64,000 nt of DNA from Haloarcula sp. H-GB4 (GTDB taxonomy: Archaea; Halobacteriota; Halobacteria; Halobacteriales; Haloarculaceae), in NCBI RefSeq assembly GCF_030848575.1, contig NZ_JAVDDX010000002.1:124001-188000 (forward strand). The letters run 5' to 3'. Positions 34,962-42,399 of the stretch are shown here, piece by piece; positions within the stretch are counted from its first letter, which is position 1; every line of letters starts with the position of its first letter. The translations under genes and the position numbers were made by a program. The notes beneath the pieces were generated by a model that saw only the letters and a program-made list of their open reading frames with translations, searched no databases and was not told the DNA's origin.

Positions 34962-35951
34962 CTACGGTGTTGGACCGAGTTCTTCCAGTCGGTCGCCAAA
35001 GTGATTCCAGTCGTCGAAGCCGTGCCATACATCGGGATCAAGGTTCCACTTCCAAGATGCCACGTCGTCAGGATCGTAGCTGTGCAGCGTTGGTTCGAGA
35101 TCGGTCAGGTCCGCATCGAACAGCGGGGAATCAGGCCGATCAGCGTCACCGTCCCAGTTGGTGTAGAACTCGACGACATCTGGAGCTGATTTCCAGAAGG
35201 CCAGATTTGTCAGGCGCTTGCACTCGGGGACGACGTCTTTCCCAGTGTGACCGACAGCACCGACGACCTCGACGCCAAGTTTGCTCATGGCCTTCAGCGC
35301 AGGAGCGTACTGGGTACTCACTTCACGGCTGTAGACACGGGCGTCCATGTAGCGACTGGCTTCGTCAAGAACGAACGTCTTCGGAATGTCGCGGTTCTCG
35401 ACGAGGAGCGTCATCAGCTCGTGCATCGAGGAGACGTAGCGGTCAGCGCCTTCCCATGTCTTGGAGTTCGAGATAACCAGCACATCGTCCCAGACAGCAC
35501 GAGCCATATCCGAGGCGAGCAGGAACATCGTGTTCGTCTTACCAGTGTTGGGTCGGCCCGCAGCGAGAACCGTCGTCAGTGTCCCGTCGGCTTCGAGCCG
35601 ATCCATCAGGCGAGCGGTCACGGTCAACGACGACGCGTCGAGTTCCTGTTCAGTGATGCCGACGAGGTAGGAAGCGAGCGACCCGTTGCCGTTTTCGATT
35701 GCGCGAGTAGCCGCTTCGGTGTGATATTTAGACTGGAGAACGTCGGAGAGAGTGGTTTGCCCGAACGACCGAGAACCGTTCACCTCAGCACCACGGTCGA
35801 AGAGCGACGAGACGAACGACAGGGTCGCCCGGTCAGCGTCATCACCCACGACTCCAGTATGCTCGTGCAGGGACTCGCCGCCCTCAATGTTCCCAGCAAC
35901 GACCTCGTTGAGTTTGGCTGCCGTCAGTAGTCTCTCGTCGGAGTCAGTCAT
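34962..35951 (-). CDS. Pleolipovirus-type NTPase
   Basis: A 329-residue P-loop ATPase. Walker A GRPNTGKT lies at residues 132-139 and a Walker B-like TFVLDEASRYM about 70 residues later. EGADRYVSSMHEL and AVGHTGKDV are further conserved-looking stretches. An NTPase of this kind closes the conserved gene block of pleolipoviruses, though its exact step (genome handling or assembly) is unknown. The frame extends upstream, but the ATG at 35951 overlaps the preceding gene by 8 bases, as expected in this operon. Confidence 0.8.
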   Translation of the reverse strand: MTDSDERLLTAAKLNEVVAGNIEGGESLHEHTGVVGDDADRATLSFVSSLFDRGAEVNGSRSFGQTTLSDVLQSKYHTEAATRAIENGNGSLASYLVGITEQELDASSLTVTARLMDRLEADGTLTTVLAAGRPNTGKTNTMFLLASDMARAVWDDVLVISNSKTWEGADRYVSSMHELMTLLVENRDIPKTFVLDEASRYMDARVYSREVSTQYAPALKAMSKLGVEVVGAVGHTGKDVVPECKRLTNLAFWKSAPDVVEFYTNWDGDADRPDSPLFDADLTDLEPTLHSYDPDDVASWKWNLDPDVWHGFDDWNHFGDRLEELGPTP

Positions 35952-36777
35952 CAGCTGAAACACCTCCGCCGCCAGCACCAGCGAGGTCGGCCAGGTCCTG
36001 GTCGAGATCGACGCGGACGCCCGGAACATCAGACTCCGGAGACTCGTCGTCCTCGGCAGCGCGGATCTTTCGGTCAAGACCGAATTGTTCGATAGCCGAA
36101 TCTATCTCGTCGGTCAGGGCGTCACCCTCGTCCGGCAATGTTCCGCGCTCGAACGTCGACACGATACGGAGAACCGCCTTACGCGTGGCGTTGCGGATGA
36201 TCGTGAACGCCTGCGCTTCGATGGCGAAGCCGCGCTTGGCGTCGGCTTCGAGCTGGCCGCGACACTCTTCGACGGCCTGGAGCGTTCGCATCAGTTCACG
36301 GTCGGAGAGCGTACCGCGCCAGCAACCATCGACCGTCTGGGCTTCGAGATCGACGTTCTTGCCGAAGGCGAGGTTCGGACTCACCCAGTCGAGTTGCCCG
36401 TCCTCGATGGACCACTCGCGGAATCGTTGCCCAGGAGTGCGGAAGATACCACCTTTGGTGTGCCGGGCGTCAATATCGACGAGCCAGACGTAATTCGGGT
36501 CCCAGAGCAGGGACCGGACCTTCTTGCCCGTCGGGCGACCGACCAGAGGAATCGTCACAAGCGCACAGAGTCCGATCAGGCGCAGGCTTCGGGGGAGTTC
36601 GTAGCCGAGTATCGACGCGATGACGAACAGGACGATACCAACACCGGAGGCTATCAGCAACAGGTTCTCCGTGAACCACCGGAACAGTCGATAGGTCCGA
36701 CTGTGATCCGGACCGGGTTCGGCGTTGTGCGCCATCTCGTCACGGTCGAGATCGGGATTACTCTCGTCGTCGGTCAT
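35944..36777 (-). CDS. Conserved pleolipovirus-type membrane-associated protein
   Basis: A 277-residue protein. Two close membrane helices (ENLLLIASGVGIVLFVIAS and LRLIGLCALVTIPLVG) lie at about 36-80 and are followed by a soluble domain with a Trp-rich start (SLLWDPNYVWLVDIDARHT) and helices thereafter. The tail is acidic (DLDQDLADLAG). It occupies the slot before the NTPase where pleolipoviruses encode a conserved protein of this plan. It overlaps the genes on both sides (4 and 8 bases). Its role is not established. Confidence 0.7.
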   Translation of the reverse strand: MTDDESNPDLDRDEMAHNAEPGPDHSRTYRLFRWFTENLLLIASGVGIVLFVIASILGYELPRSLRLIGLCALVTIPLVGRPTGKKVRSLLWDPNYVWLVDIDARHTKGGIFRTPGQRFREWSIEDGQLDWVSPNLAFGKNVDLEAQTVDGCWRGTLSDRELMRTLQAVEECRGQLEADAKRGFAIEAQAFTIIRNATRKAVLRIVSTFERGTLPDEGDALTDEIDSAIEQFGLDRKIRAAEDDESPESDVPGVRVDLDQDLADLAGAGGGGVSADD

Positions 36778-37328
36778 GCCAGTCGCTCACCTCGTTGTGC
36801 CGACCCTATTTTCGCGGAGACGGCTTCGTACAGGACGGCAATCACGACGCCGAGCGCACTGCCAAGGGCAGCGTTGCGAACGTCCTCGCCACTCCACGGA
36901 CCAGTGATGATGAACGAATTGGGCTTGCGGAGGTAGTGGAACCGCTGCTGTTCGATGGATTGCTCAGTCCAGAGTGTGACGCCACCGCTGGATGGCACTC
37001 GAACTGTTGTGGTCGTATCCGCGTCGACGACAGCCGCACGGAATGAGACACTGCCAGCTTCCGACCCATCTTCGACCTGCGGGGCAACACTGACGACCTT
37101 GTACTCGTCCGACCAGAAGTCGATCAGCATCTGGCCGTCCTCGTAGCGATAGCCTGTAACCACCACGTTCTCGTCAACGACGAGTTCGACATCACTGGGT
37201 GCGCCGTCCGGTGCGGAGACGTTCGTCGAGGTCGCCGTCTCGTTCGTGTTTTCCTGCGCTGCTGCTGGTGCAGCGAGAGCGATACAGCTGACGATCAGTA
37301 TGAGGAGTATGGGCGTGCGTAGGTTCAT
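36774..37328 (-). CDS. Secreted, membrane-anchored virion-operon protein
   Basis: A 184-residue protein. Residues 1-24 are a signal peptide (PILLILIVSCIALAAPAAA with a cut after AAA-Q). A beta-rich ectodomain with Asn-glycosylation sites follows (NETATSTNVS), then a C-terminal helix (ALGSALGVVIAVLYEAV) and a short basic tail. Pleolipovirus gene blocks carry a comparable small protein after the spike. It overlaps the next gene by 4 bases. It might assist the spike or be a minor virion component; this is inference. Confidence 0.7.
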   Translation of the reverse strand: MNLRTPILLILIVSCIALAAPAAAQENTNETATSTNVSAPDGAPSDVELVVDENVVVTGYRYEDGQMLIDFWSDEYKVVSVAPQVEDGSEAGSVSFRAAVVDADTTTTVRVPSSGGVTLWTEQSIEQQRFHYLRKPNSFIITGPWSGEDVRNAALGSALGVVIAVLYEAVSAKIGSAQRGERLA

Positions 37329-37350
37329 GCTCGAAAAATACGCGTGTTGG

Positions 37351-37512
37351 TCACCAGAACCAGTCGAGCGAGGGTTCAGGGAGCCAAGACGATACCAGAT
37401 CGATGGCTGGCCCGATCACGTCGACGGCCCCCGACAGTTGCAGCGCGACGAGTGCGACTATGACGAGCCACACGTCCCGAGGGACCAGCTTGAGAGCCAG
37501 CCAGTAGACCAT
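37351..37512 (-). CDS. 53-residue membrane protein in the virion operon
   Basis: The ATG overlaps the spike stop codon (TGATG), a classic coupled start. The 53-residue product begins MVYWLALKLVPRDVWLVIVA, continues with a hydrophobic stretch and ends WLPEPSLDWFW. It fills the gap between spike and the next secreted protein exactly, with 22 bases to the following start. Its size is below most gene-calling limits, so it may be missing from related annotations. A small membrane protein of the virion or of assembly is likely. Confidence 0.65.
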   Translation of the reverse strand: MVYWLALKLVPRDVWLVIVALVALQLSGAVDVIGPAIDLVSSWLPEPSLDWFW

Positions 37513-39341
37513 CAGCTGTTACCTCCCGTTCGCCGCTGGCTCACGGCGTAGAGTGCGCCAACGCCGAGCAGTGCCAGTACGAGTGAGGAAGATGAACCTC
37601 CAAGCAGGCCACCACCAGCCGAGCCACGAAGGTTCTGCTCACGCGCCTCGATCTCCGCTCGCTTCTGCGCAAGATCCTCGTACTGCTGTTTGAGTTCGGT
37701 GACGTTAGTGGTCTTGTAGGTGGTTTTCTGGATGGTGACGTTCTCGGTGGTTTCACCGCTCATGGTGGTGATTCTGTCAATGGTGAACGTCCCGTCGAGT
37801 TCTACGATTTGGTCACTGGTGACGACGTACTGCGTACCACCGATATTCGCCGTGTCGTAGGTCGACCCGTTCTCAAACTGTCCGCTGGCAGGGTTCTCCT
37901 GCGAAAACAGAACGCCTTCGTACTGCTTTCCAGATTCAGTGCTGATGTTGAAACTCCCGATCTGGTCGAAGTTCGCCGGGGAGTTCTGGCCCATCAGGGT
38001 CAACTGCGCGGCTGTCCAGCCTTGGAAGTCATCGCCTGCGGACTGCTGGGACGCCAGAACGTAGGGATCAACGAGATCGCTACTATTGATTTCGCCGTTC
38101 TGGTAGGCGCTATAGGTGTTATCGGCCAGCGTGTCCATGTCGCCTTTGACCGTCTGGGCCTGTGATTCTATCTCTGAATTGAGGTTTACGTAGGCCATCC
38201 AGCGGACATTCACGGGTTCCCCGTCATCCACCGAACTACGGACCTGAAGGCCGTATGCGCCTGTTCCGGACGTATGCAAGTAGCTGTCCCAGAAGTCTGC
38301 GGCTGGGTCCTTATGTGCGGGAACAGCCTGCCAGCTTTTCGTGTTCCCGCCACCACTCGCCTGAAATCCGACAGTTGTGTAGCTGAACGCGGAGTTATTG
38401 ACGAGCGTAAAGCCTGCCTGCGAGGTTCCGAGATATTTCAATGAGCCGCCACCGTCGGTGTTGTCGAATCCAACCGTACTGTTCACATCGGTCTGATTGA
38501 CCGATGTAACGCCGGTTTCGTCCCGAGCAATCGAATTTAGGTAGTCCCAGTTCAGGACGTTGGCCTCGTATTCGTTATACAGTTGGACCTGTTTCGTCGC
38601 ATAGTAGTCCTCTACTGCCGATTTTGACGCAGTTTTCGCGGCGGATTTGCTGGAACCGTTGTTCAGTGCGCGGATGTATGCGTTCTTGCCGATAATCCGA
38701 GCCTGAGTCTTTGTATCGGATAGATAGTTGTTCAGCGTCGTCTGAAAGTTCTCAGACTGCGCTTGCTGATTTAGTGCTGACTGGTAGATGTCCGTTTCTA
38801 CCTGCTGGGCGTCGGTTCCGGTCGTGTTGATCGTTGTACTGTCTGGTAGTCCAGTCCGGTCCAGTTGGACAACCTGTGGCATCACCGACTCCCCGATCTG
38901 CTCGCTCAGGTCGTAGGTAAATCCGGCGTCTCCACCCGTGTCGCCGAGGAATTTGCCGTCATCGCCCGGCTTCCATGCGTTCGTGACGCCGCCCTTGCTG
39001 AACGACACCGGCCCATCAGCGCCTTCGACGCGGATGGTGAACTTTTCATACGCGCCAGCATTTCGGAGGTGTGCGCTGTTGTGAGAGCCACTGACGGTCT
39101 TTCTCAGAATCGCCGTGTTGTCGCCAGCGGGCGACTCGTCGGTAATCACGGTGATAGTAGTCTCAGACGACACATCGAACAGGTCAATCCTGACCTTGTG
39201 CGGGCCTGTCTCGAAGGTTTGCGTCACTGGCCCGTTGTCGGTTGCCGTCTCTGTCGACTGTGCCAGCACGGGGCCGACACCAGTAACAACTGTCGACAGG
39301 ACGAGCAGACCAGCCAGCAAGATTGAGCGTGCGTGGCTCAT
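37512..39341 (-). CDS. Pleolipovirus spike protein
   Basis: A 609-residue surface protein. A signal peptide (RSILLAGLLVLSTVVTGVG, cut near VLA-Q) is followed by a large Asn/Ser/Thr-rich ectodomain with many N-glycosylation sites. Near residue 545-575 there is a coiled coil (VTELKQQYEDLAQKRAEIEA), then a Gly/Ser linker, one membrane helix (SSLVLALLGVGALYAV) and a basic end. This plan matches the single spike type of pleolipoviruses, which binds the host S-layer and drives fusion. It lies directly after the VP3-like gene, in the family order. Confidence 0.85.
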   Translation of the reverse strand: MSHARSILLAGLLVLSTVVTGVGPVLAQSTETATDNGPVTQTFETGPHKVRIDLFDVSSETTITVITDESPAGDNTAILRKTVSGSHNSAHLRNAGAYEKFTIRVEGADGPVSFSKGGVTNAWKPGDDGKFLGDTGGDAGFTYDLSEQIGESVMPQVVQLDRTGLPDSTTINTTGTDAQQVETDIYQSALNQQAQSENFQTTLNNYLSDTKTQARIIGKNAYIRALNNGSSKSAAKTASKSAVEDYYATKQVQLYNEYEANVLNWDYLNSIARDETGVTSVNQTDVNSTVGFDNTDGGGSLKYLGTSQAGFTLVNNSAFSYTTVGFQASGGGNTKSWQAVPAHKDPAADFWDSYLHTSGTGAYGLQVRSSVDDGEPVNVRWMAYVNLNSEIESQAQTVKGDMDTLADNTYSAYQNGEINSSDLVDPYVLASQQSAGDDFQGWTAAQLTLMGQNSPANFDQIGSFNISTESGKQYEGVLFSQENPASGQFENGSTYDTANIGGTQYVVTSDQIVELDGTFTIDRITTMSGETTENVTIQKTTYKTTNVTELKQQYEDLAQKRAEIEAREQNLRGSAGGGLLGGSSSSLVLALLGVGALYAVSQRRTGGNS

Positions 39342-39380
39342 CGTTGTTCACCTCCGAAAGAATAGCGTCGTATCATCGGT

Positions 39381-39779
39381 TTACTGAACAGCGACTCCCC
39401 AAGAGACGACCGTGGCGAGGAACGCCAGCTGCATCCCGAGCGGATCGCCGAGGGAAGTGAGGAAGTCGTTCACCGCTGGCAGGTACTCGTTGCCGAGGAT
39501 GACAGCGGGACCCAGTGCGATGGCGATCTTCTCCCAGTCCTCGTAGTACTCGAACTGCTTCGTCTCGGAGCTGGCAAACGCCGCAGCGAAGGCCCCGAGC
39601 GAGATCAGCAGCGAGTGTTGTGTCGTCAGCGTGTACGACAGCCACGGGAGTTCGACCGTGGTGATGCCGCCGAACTGGTAGAGGCTGGCCGCGACGAACG
39701 CCACCGACAGCATGGCGGGCAGACTACGGATGTTCATGTAGTCGCTCACCATGTCGCTCGCGCGATTCTGGTAGCTCAT
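39381..39779 (-). CDS. VP3-like internal membrane protein
   Basis: A 132-residue protein with four hydrophobic segments: about 20-37 (PAMLSVAFVAASLYQFG), 53-67 (HSLLISLGAFAAAFA), 84-97 (KIAIALGPAVILG) and 113-132. A charged loop, SSETKQFEYYEDWEK, separates segments two and three. Pleolipovirus particles contain two major proteins, a spike and a small four-helix inner-membrane protein of this size, encoded next to each other. It overlaps the upstream gene by 4 bases (ATGA). Confidence 0.8.
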   Translation of the reverse strand: MSYQNRASDMVSDYMNIRSLPAMLSVAFVAASLYQFGGITTVELPWLSYTLTTQHSLLISLGAFAAAFASSETKQFEYYEDWEKIAIALGPAVILGNEYLPAVNDFLTSLGDPLGMQLAFLATVVSWGVAVQ

Positions 39780-40147
39780 TCAGGCCCTCCGGCAGGGAGT
39801 TCCCGGACCTTCCAGATGTCGTACTCCTGTTCTTCGCCGTCCTCGTTCGTGAACGTACTCGTCTGTTCGGTGTGCTTGATGCCGACCACGTCGCCCTCGC
39901 CGAGGTCGTTGTCGTCGAGTGCGTTGTCGATCTGGCTATTCGACCACATGGCGACTACGTCGCCGATGCCACGGGCTAGCTCGATGACGGTCGTATCGTA
40001 CTTGCCGCAGTTGGGCGAGAGTTCTCGAATCTCACCGACGACCGATTCGCCGGGTTCGAGATCAATCCACTCCGAATCGTAGTCGTCAGAGGTGCTGTTT
40101 TCGACCGGTTCGAGATCGTCGAAGGATGGCGTTTCCTGAGTTGCCAT
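39776..40147 (-). CDS. Small acidic protein opening the virion operon
   Basis: A 123-residue acidic protein. The region around 30-75 (GESVVGEIRELSPNCGKYDT to GDVVAMWSNSQID) and GDVVGIKHTEQ resemble a five-stranded OB-like barrel, so nucleic-acid binding is possible. There is no membrane segment. It is first in the seven-gene leftward virion operon and overlaps the VP3-like gene by 4 bases. The 257 bases upstream, shared with the TOPRIM gene's end, must hold the operon promoter; I see only weak TATA candidates there. Confidence 0.6.
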   Translation of the reverse strand: MATQETPSFDDLEPVENSTSDDYDSEWIDLEPGESVVGEIRELSPNCGKYDTTVIELARGIGDVVAMWSNSQIDNALDDNDLGEGDVVGIKHTEQTSTFTNEDGEEQEYDIWKVRELPAGGPE

Positions 40148-40348
40148 ACAGGAGAAAATTCGTGGGTTGGAACTAGAAGGGGTCGCTCGCCTCGGTGAAA
40201 GTAGAAAACAGGGCTAAAACGCAAATGAGTGCGTTTATTCGGCTTTCTGAATCCACTCTTGAGAAACTAACACGACTGGTGGATAACCTCTGGCGGAGTC
40301 AAGCACTTGAACGAGCTAGGCCGATGTGGCTTCCAGTTATTTTATGAC

Positions 40349-40372
40349 CTATACTTGCAATAATAAGTATAG
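40349..40372 (-). terminator. Hairpin after the TOPRIM gene
   Basis: CTATACTT-8-AAGTATAG is a perfect 8-bp stem, 33 bases beyond the TOPRIM stop codon, in the otherwise empty 257-base gap before the virion operon. A terminator is the simplest reading. Confidence 0.45.
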
Positions 40373-40404
40373 TTTGGCGGGTATTTGCCAGCAATAAGCG
40401 GTTG

Positions 40405-40977
40405 TTAGTGTATAGTTGAAACAATATCCGTCAAAATAGTAGGGTTGTTTTCTAGATAAGCCTTCATTTTACGTATCTTTGTACTACGTGGTTCAGAATA
40501 TTTTAATCCAGTCGCCGCTTCAAGACTATTATGAAATGCCATTATGGGCAAAGGTCGATTTTGTGAGTTATTGATCTCTATATCACAGTTACAAATAATC
40601 ATATCCGTATTAGTTGTTTGTCCTGATTTCGAGACCTGTACTTTACCTCCGTAATCTTCTGTAAGGGCATCATTTAGGTCGGTAAAGAAGTCAGAGAATC
40701 CATTACCATCTAAATCTACCAACAAGTATAACGAGAAGTTCTCAAACATTAACGAATGGCTTTTAAATTTCTTGATTAAGCGTGTGACACCACCCTCTGA
40801 TTTATACATTATGTCAAAACGATCATCAACTAAATATTGCCTCAATCTCTTTGTTTGACTCTCGTCATCTTCTTCGGTCAAGAATATATCATAGCTATCG
40901 GGTATACGCTCAATTTTGTGGACTAATCGCAGAAATTCCACATCGTTTTTTCCTTCGCTGAAAACAACTTTTTTCAT
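40405..40977 (-). CDS. TOPRIM-domain protein, partner of the adjacent ATPase
   Basis: A 190-residue protein with a TOPRIM signature: Glu8 in VVFSEGKNDVEF and the D-x-D pair Asp88/Asp90 in LYLLVDLDGNG. TOPRIM nucleases use these acids to hold metal ions. It starts 2 bases after the ATPase stop codon and must be translated with it. Separate ATPase-TOPRIM gene pairs are known in the PARIS system (AriA-AriB, where AriB is of the larger DUF4435 type) and in some OLD/retron-associated systems. Here the TOPRIM protein is short, so it may be a distinct subtype. It is AT-rich, like the ATPase gene. Confidence 0.75.
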   Translation of the reverse strand: MKKVVFSEGKNDVEFLRLVHKIERIPDSYDIFLTEEDDESQTKRLRQYLVDDRFDIMYKSEGGVTRLIKKFKSHSLMFENFSLYLLVDLDGNGFSDFFTDLNDALTEDYGGKVQVSKSGQTTNTDMIICNCDIEINNSQNRPLPIMAFHNSLEAATGLKYSEPRSTKIRKMKAYLENNPTILTDIVSTIH

Positions 40978-40979
40978 TC

Positions 40980-42308
40980 TTAGATACCTCGGAGGTCGAT
41001 ACCTAATTCTTCAATTTCTTCTTCCGCACTTCTATAATCTAAAGTACGAGATACAGGGTCTGTTAACTGGATTATTTGAAGATTTTCCTCTAAATATTCT
41101 CCCTGTTTTTCATCCATCTTTTCTGTAAAGAATCCCTCAATCGTATCGATATTGTGTGTTGTTATGAATATCTGTATATCATTTGTTCGAACAATTTGAA
41201 CAAGGTGTTCTAACAACCCCTCAATATACCCTGGATGCATGTGGACATCCGGTTCTTCTAATAGAAGAACGTTGCCTGTACGTTCTTTAGACAAAACTTC
41301 CCAGAGTACCCCAACTATGGTCTTAAATCCATCACCCATAAATTGGTATGGAATTTCATACTTACCCTCATCATCATCTTCGAATACAAGAGAGTCAAAA
41401 GAGAAATCATTTAGATTTTCAACGATATCGTTATGTTTCAGATAATCTTCTATATCACTAATTCTGACAGCAGAGTTTTCCTCCGCTAAGCTGATCTCAT
41501 CAGCTTCCAGTAACGTAGAATCGATCATCTTGACACCATCCACCGTGGAAGGGTCTTCCCCTACAAATCTATTAGAGCCGAACCGGGGCGCTAGATTAGC
41601 ACTGATTGCTTGTCGAATATCCCGGGTTAGGTTTCTAGAGTGTTCACTCTGTTCCAGTGTCTCCTTAACCTGAGGTCTTTCCTCAACCAGTTTTTGATAA
41701 GTCCTCGATACTATATCATCACGAACTTCGTTATATTGCAGTCCGAGATTTATATAAGCATACTCGTAACCTTCAATCTCTAATATAATGATATTATTTT
41801 TCATTTTAGCAGAAATATCGTCAATTGGTATTTCGGTCACCACATCTTGTAAAGTATCTTTCATACCTAGATTGAACTCAGCCGAATCAAGATTACCAGA
41901 CTCATCTGACATTTCAATCCGAATTGGATATCCCTCGTTTAAGTCAATAATTTCCTTAAGCGTATGATCAAAAATATCGGCGACCTCCTCGGGACGGGGT
42001 TCCCTAAACCCAACCTCTCGTACTTGTTTTTCTGGTTCGGAAGTGTCAAAGTCATCTAACCGCAGCTGTTGACTTCGCCGAAACTCTACGCCAACTGAGC
42101 CTGAACTTGACTGAGCATTTATAACTTTATCTAAATTCTTTTTGAACCTTCCAATGCTTTCTGGATTAAATACGATATCTACAGCTTCCAGAAGAGATGT
42201 CTTACCGGTATTGTTACGACCAGTTATCAGGTTTATTGAATTTGGTTCCACCTCCAAATTATCAATTCCCTTGAATCCGTTAATGCGGAGGTGATCGATT
42301 CGCGTCAT
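40980..42308 (-). CDS. OLD/AriA-like AAA ATPase
   Basis: A 442-residue ABC-type ATPase of the AAA15/AAA21 (OLD, RecF-like) group. The N-terminus IDHLRINGFKGIDNLEVEPN leads into Walker A GRNNTGKT at 30-37. Near 320 a signature-like QFMGDGFKT occurs. Walker B LLLEEPDVHMHPG is at 348-360 and a switch histidine lies in FITTHNIDTIEGFF at 382-395. A helical middle region of about 200 residues interrupts the two halves. With the TOPRIM partner it resembles PARIS or split OLD anti-virus systems that sense a phage protein and trigger a nuclease. DNA is AT-rich (22 G/C in 60 bases at 41701), unlike the virion genes. Confidence 0.82.
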   Translation of the reverse strand: MTRIDHLRINGFKGIDNLEVEPNSINLITGRNNTGKTSLLEAVDIVFNPESIGRFKKNLDKVINAQSSSGSVGVEFRRSQQLRLDDFDTSEPEKQVREVGFREPRPEEVADIFDHTLKEIIDLNEGYPIRIEMSDESGNLDSAEFNLGMKDTLQDVVTEIPIDDISAKMKNNIIILEIEGYEYAYINLGLQYNEVRDDIVSRTYQKLVEERPQVKETLEQSEHSRNLTRDIRQAISANLAPRFGSNRFVGEDPSTVDGVKMIDSTLLEADEISLAEENSAVRISDIEDYLKHNDIVENLNDFSFDSLVFEDDDEGKYEIPYQFMGDGFKTIVGVLWEVLSKERTGNVLLLEEPDVHMHPGYIEGLLEHLVQIVRTNDIQIFITTHNIDTIEGFFTEKMDEKQGEYLEENLQIIQLTDPVSRTLDYRSAEEEIEELGIDLRGI

Positions 42309-42399
42309 TAGTTAGTTGAAAATATAAGTGGACTCTTGCTTGAGTCCTTCGGTCAGCTATGATTCTGTATTAATTCTATTGCCACATGTCAGCCCTAAC

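Noticed and set aside
34713-35189. A 158-codon plus-strand frame over the hairpins and the NTPase 3' end
   Set aside because: Shadow of the NTPase gene; the product is Arg-rich and has no start signal.
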